A stretch of DNA of 9,199 bases from an uncultured Eubacterium sp. (lineage in GTDB: Bacteria; Bacillota; Clostridia; Lachnospirales; Lachnospiraceae). Shown here piece by piece: positions 6,448 to 9,199 of the stretch (the first letter of the stretch is position 1; each line of letters starts with the position of its first letter). The stretch covers positions 1-9,199 of the forward strand of contig CAJOQF010000222.1 in assembly GCA_905236295.1 (NCBI GenBank), in the 5' to 3' direction. A program made the translations under genes and the position numbers. The notes beneath the pieces were generated by a model. The model did no database searches, was not told where the DNA came from, and saw only the letters and a program-made list of their open reading frames with translations.

Positions 6448-6484
6448 GTTGCGAGTCTATAATACACAGAAAGGAGAATAATAA

Positions 6485-8545
6485 ATGGCGGTAGTACAGA
6501 TGCAGCGCATCAATATCGTCGCGCTGAAGACCGACAGAGCAGAGATCATCAAGCGTCTGCAGGAACTTGGCGTGGTTGAGTTGAGTCTCAATTTTGATAA
6601 GCTGCGAAAGAAAGTGCGCGTAAGCCGAAAGGATACGTCATCTGCCAGGGCTCAGTTTGAGAAGAATGCCACACAGGCGGATCAGGCCATAGAGATACTC
6701 GACAAGTACGTTCCGGAAAAGGGCGGTCTTTCGGGGATCATAAACGGTAAACCGTTTGTGGACAATTACGGTTATAATCGCATTGACGATGACCAGAAGT
6801 ACTACAAGAAGCAGGCGAGTGAGATTGTAGCACTTGAAAAGGACATTTCTCAGGCAAATGCGGACATCGCAAGATGTGAGAATCAGATAGAGATGCTTGC
6901 ACCTTGGATGGGTCTTGATGTTCCAATGAACACCCAGGGAACACAAAAGACTGTCGTTCTCATCGGAATGATACCCGAGGGAATCGATGCGTCGGCTATC
7001 GAAGCCAAGCTCAAAGCGGCTGACAAGCCGGGTGACAGAGCCGAAATCACAGTCATCTCTAAGGATAAGGATGCTTCATACGTGGCAGTGACCTGCCTTA
7101 AGGAGGATCTCGAAGCCATAGAAGAGGGCTTGAGGTCAATAGGTTTCGCGAAACCTTCATATCTTTCGGCGCACGAACCTGCAGAGGAGAAAAACCTCCT
7201 TCTCGATGAAATTGAAAAATGCAAAAAGATCATCGAGGAGAATGAAAAGGCAATAGCCGACCATGCGTCAAGCAGAGCCGATTTAAAGATCTTATCAGAT
7301 TTCTATCGACTCAAGGCTGACAGATATGCAAAAATAGCCGAGCTTCCGCAGACCAAGAAAACCTTTGGGCTGTCAGGATATATTCCGGCGCCGGAGGCAG
7401 CGCGTGTTGCAAAAGAAATAGAAGATAAATATGCCGCATCGGTTGAGGTGTTAGAGCTCAAACCGAAGGCGAAACCACCGGTTCTCTTAAAGAACAACTG
7501 GTTCTCGCAGGCAACGGAGGGTATCACGGCATCATACGGTATGCCTTCCAAGGGAGAATTTGACCCGACGCTTATCATGTCATTCTTCTACGTTATTCTG
7601 TTTGGAATGATGCTTTCCGATGCAGGTTACGGATTGATAATGGTAGTTGCTCTCGGAATCATCCTTATAAAAGGCAAGACGATGGATCCGGGACTGAAGA
7701 AAACCCTGAAGATGTTCTGGTGGGGCGGATTGTCCACCTTCGTCTGGGGTCTGTTGTTCGGCGGATTCTTCGGAGATGCGATAGGCATTTTCTCGGGAAC
7801 GTTCGGAGACGGAAGCGTGGCATTTCACGGATTCTGGTTCGAGCCTATCGGACAGCCGATGAGACTTCTTATGTACTGTCTCATAATCGGACTTATCCAC
7901 CTGTTCTTCGGACTTGGACTTAACGGATATCTGATGCTCAAAAAGAAAAACGTTGTCGGATTTATCTGCGACGTAATAGCATGGTATCTCTTCCTTATCG
8001 GACTTATAATCATGCTTCTCGGCTCAAGCCTCTTCGCATCGATGGCTACGGGTACAGAGTTTGCAAATATTCACATTAGTCCGGCGATGAACACGGCAGG
8101 AATGGTACTTGCGATCATCGGCGGTGTGATCATCCTTGTGATGGCGGGACGCAGAAAGAAGAACTTCGGAATGAGAATCCTTCTCGGTGTTTACGACATC
8201 TACGGTATCACCGGATGGCTTTCAGACTGGCTCTCATATTCGCGTCTTCTTGCTCTCGGTCTTGCGACCGGAGCCATCGCTCAGGTTATCAATATGATAT
8301 GCCAGATGCTCCACGATATGGTGGGCGGACCGGTCGGAGTAATACTCTTCTTGGTAGTATTTATAATCGGACATGTCGCAAACATGGCTATCAACCTCTT
8401 GTCTGCATACGTTCATACAAACCGTCTCCAGTTCGTAGAGTTCTTCGGAAAATTCTACGATGGCGGTGGCAGACCGTTTGAGCCGTTCAAGGCTGAGACC
8501 AAATATGTGCGCTTCACTACGAGCAAGGCAACGAGCAAGAAATAA
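6485..8545 (+). CDS. ntpI: V-type ATPase membrane subunit I (subunit a homologue)
   Basis: This 686-residue protein forms the stator half-channels through which ions reach the rotor ring. The N-terminal half (about 1-360) is cytosolic, with charged helical stretches around 70-140 and 235-285. The C-terminal half has about eight membrane segments, near 363-380, 382-397, 408-434, 458-485, 490-518, 534-555, 570-602 and 617-645. Two conserved arginines are visible: R587 in 'SYSRLLALGLATG', at the place of yeast R735, and R647 in 'HTNRLQFVEFFGKFY', at the place of yeast R799; E. hirae NtpI uses an equivalent pair. Length is close to the family's usual 650-690. ATG 6485 has AAGGAG at 6471-6476. It lies 37 nt after ntpF and 109 nt before ntpK. 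Confidence 0.95.
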   Translation: MAVVQMQRINIVALKTDRAEIIKRLQELGVVELSLNFDKLRKKVRVSRKDTSSARAQFEKNATQADQAIEILDKYVPEKGGLSGIINGKPFVDNYGYNRIDDDQKYYKKQASEIVALEKDISQANADIARCENQIEMLAPWMGLDVPMNTQGTQKTVVLIGMIPEGIDASAIEAKLKAADKPGDRAEITVISKDKDASYVAVTCLKEDLEAIEEGLRSIGFAKPSYLSAHEPAEEKNLLLDEIEKCKKIIEENEKAIADHASSRADLKILSDFYRLKADRYAKIAELPQTKKTFGLSGYIPAPEAARVAKEIEDKYAASVEVLELKPKAKPPVLLKNNWFSQATEGITASYGMPSKGEFDPTLIMSFFYVILFGMMLSDAGYGLIMVVALGIILIKGKTMDPGLKKTLKMFWWGGLSTFVWGLLFGGFFGDAIGIFSGTFGDGSVAFHGFWFEPIGQPMRLLMYCLIIGLIHLFFGLGLNGYLMLKKKNVVGFICDVIAWYLFLIGLIIMLLGSSLFASMATGTEFANIHISPAMNTAGMVLAIIGGVIILVMAGRRKKNFGMRILLGVYDIYGITGWLSDWLSYSRLLALGLATGAIAQVINMICQMLHDMVGGPVGVILFLVVFIIGHVANMAINLLSAYVHTNRLQFVEFFGKFYDGGGRPFEPFKAETKYVRFTTSKATSKK

Positions 8546-8586
8546 TCTGTCAAACGCTCGCGTATATAGTAAATAAAAAATAAAAG

Positions 8587-8606
8587 TCACCGAGCAATTT
8601 CGGTGA
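8587..8606 (+). promoter_or_regulatory. Intercistronic hairpin upstream of ntpK
   Basis: TCACCGA (8587-8593) is the exact reverse complement of TCGGTGA (8600-8606), giving 7 bp around a 6-nt loop, with a possible extra G-U pair outside (8586/8607). The 3' side is A-rich, not T-rich, so it should not stop transcription of ntpK. It lies in a 109-nt gap, the longest inside the visible ntp operon, and may protect or mark the ntpK message after processing. Confidence 0.5.
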
Positions 8607-8642
8607 TCACTCTAGAACTAAAAAAACACAATAAATGTTTAG

Positions 8643-9137
<495 letters not shown>

Positions 9138-9182
9138 GAATAATTAAAGAGTAGAAATAATTAAGGAAGGAGCAAAAGGCTT

Positions 9183-9199
9183 ATGGCAGGAATAGATAA
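9183..9199 (+). CDS. ntpE: Start of next V-ATPase gene, probably subunit E
   Basis: ATG at 9183 opens a frame reading Met-Ala-Gly-Ile-Asp before the window ends. It is preceded by GGAAGGAG at 9165-9172, a good ribosome binding site 10 nt away. Five codons cannot identify a protein; the call of stalk subunit E rests on the ntpF-I-K-E gene order of E. hirae and clostridial operons. Confidence 0.6.

Noticed and set aside
8560..8606. Minus-strand terminator using the 8587-8606 hairpin with the T-rich complement of 8561-8585
   Set aside because: The hairpin followed by T-rich sequence reads well on the minus strand, but no minus-strand gene ends there; the T-rich side is probably just the complement of A-rich leader sequence.

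Overview
The window looks like chromosome of a strictly anaerobic, Gram-positive clostridial bacterium, most likely a gut or rumen Lachnospiraceae-type Firmicute. The reasons are strong AGGAGG-type ribosome binding sites, AT-rich intergenic DNA between moderate-GC genes, a consensus sigma-A promoter, a V-type ATPase in the ntpFIKE order known from Enterococcus hirae and clostridia, and a secreted protein built of bacterial Ig-like (BIG2) repeats. Every supported gene lies on the plus strand. The taxonomic call is an inference from style and family content; no marker gene is present.

Region 1 (1-4643) is one tightly packed redox operon: the C-terminal end of a molybdopterin oxidoreductase of the DMSO reductase family, a four-cluster [4Fe-4S] electron-transfer subunit, a TorD-like maturation chaperone, two subunits homologous to AsrA and AsrB of anaerobic sulfite reductase, and a LysR-type regulator. 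AsrC, the siroheme catalytic subunit of true Asr, is not here. The likely reading is a soluble or peripherally bound molybdo- (or tungsto-) enzyme that exchanges electrons with NAD(P)H: NAD(P)H to FAD/[2Fe-2S] (AsrB-like), to [4Fe-4S] (AsrA-like), to the four-cluster protein, to the metal-pterin active site. No NrfD/DmsC membrane anchor lies downstream of the catalytic subunit. The substrate cannot be told from this window. This hybrid is the most interesting item.

Region 2 (4644-5868) holds a possible terminator after the LysR gene, then a stand-alone secreted protein with four Ig-like repeats carrying regularly placed cysteines, ending at a strong rho-independent terminator at 5835-5868.

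Region 3 (5869-9199) is the start of a V-type ATPase operon. A consensus promoter (TTGAAA, 17 nt, TATAAT) is followed by a leader of about 118 nt with a 9-bp inverted repeat, then ntpF (peripheral stalk), ntpI (membrane subunit a/I), a 109-nt gap with a hairpin, ntpK (rotor ring) and the first codons of what is probably ntpE. The K subunit keeps the residues that bind Na+ in the E. hirae ring, so the enzyme is predicted to be Na+-coupled.
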